A DNA stretch of 14,915 nt from Ignavibacteriaceae bacterium (lineage in GTDB: Bacteria > Bacteroidota > Ignavibacteria > Ignavibacteriales > Ignavibacteriaceae). This document shows positions 14,790-14,915 of the stretch, one piece after another (position 1 is the stretch's first letter; each line of letters starts with the position of its first letter). The stretch lies in NCBI GenBank assembly GCA_031292465.1, contig JARLHB010000155.1, positions 1-14,915 on the forward strand, given 5' to 3'. The position numbers were made by a program, and so were the translations under genes. The notes under the pieces were generated by a model. It was not told where the DNA came from, searched no databases, and worked only from the letters and a program-made list of their open reading frames with translations.

Positions 14790-14915
14790 ATGAGTGAAAC
14801 TCACATCAACGATGAAAACCTTAAAAGTCTTCCCACCAATGCCTATACCGAATTAAAACCAGGTGAAGAATACACTCCGGTTATGCCACCATATAAGAAT
14901 GTGCCGGAAGTCAGC
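14790..14915 (+). CDS. OPT-family oligopeptide transporter, N-terminal part only (runs off the window)
   Basis: The first 42 codons are visible, beginning MSETHINDEN and continuing with NAYTELKPGEEYTPVMPP and NVPEVS. The NAYxELKPGEEYxPVMP pattern is the cytoplasmic lead-in that precedes the first membrane helix of bacterial OPT transporters in Bacteroidota and relatives, as I recall them. Such carriers import peptides with protons; some OPT-fold members carry metal chelates instead. The transmembrane part lies beyond 14915. AGGA at 14778-14781 lies 8 nt before the ATG. Peptide import would suit the exported S9 peptidase earlier in the window, but the genes are not linked in one operon. The call rests on a short segment. 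Confidence 0.6.
   Translation, partial: MSETHINDENLKSLPTNAYTELKPGEEYTPVMPPYKNVPEVS

Noticed and set aside
1..14915. tRNA, rRNA or riboswitch genes
   Set aside because: No cloverleaf arms, CCA ends or recognisable riboswitch cores were noticed by eye in the gaps. A covariance-model scan was not possible, so weak candidates could be missed.

Overview
The window is an AT-rich, gene-dense stretch of a bacterial chromosome. It most likely comes from the Bacteroidota / Ignavibacteriota (FCB) lineage. The evidence is a PafA-type secreted phosphatase, a DPP5-like secreted S9 peptidase, the start of an OPT-family transporter with a Bacteroidota-style N-terminus, a YpdA-type flavoprotein, and a promoter before 1401 that fits the Bacteroidota TTG-N17-23-TAnnTTTG pattern. 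The assignment is inference from gene content; no rRNA or tRNA gene was seen.

Layout. 1-144: a perfect 42-bp palindrome and a small hairpin behind a leftward YpdA-like oxidoreductase (145-1122). 1401-3905: a tight rightward operon of a 66-residue zinc-ribbon protein, a HAD phosphatase and an exported PafA-like phosphatase. 3906-4287: a convergent gap holding a composite hairpin repeat. 4288-10234: five leftward genes that look like one transcription unit, in transcription order S9 peptidase, DUF1232 membrane protein, Nudix hydrolase, recN, hemW. 10413-12544: two rightward overlapping genes, a class I methyltransferase and an RlmD-type rRNA uracil methyltransferase. 12569-13907: an accessory island between convergent housekeeping genes, with an intact RAYT/IS200-like Y1 transposase, eight short REP-like hairpins in two composite units, a C-terminal scrap of a second RAYT, and another four-hairpin element. 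13908-14594: leftward RsmI-family methyltransferase. 14790 to the end: first 42 codons of an OPT transporter.

Most genes are housekeeping: DNA repair (recN), heme chaperone (hemW), nucleotide sanitation (Nudix), rRNA modification (rlmD, rsmI), phosphate-ester scavenging and peptide use. The most interesting content is non-coding. Three hairpin-repeat families with different sequences (3959-4170, 13086-13656, 13712-13881) share one design: two short hairpins 42-53 nt apart, followed by an inverted copy of the pair. Base changes in the stems are compensated on the other arm. Two of the families sit beside a RAYT gene or a RAYT remnant, so I read them as REP/BIME-like elements mobilised by HUH transposases. 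I see no defence system, CRISPR array, prophage or biosynthetic cluster.
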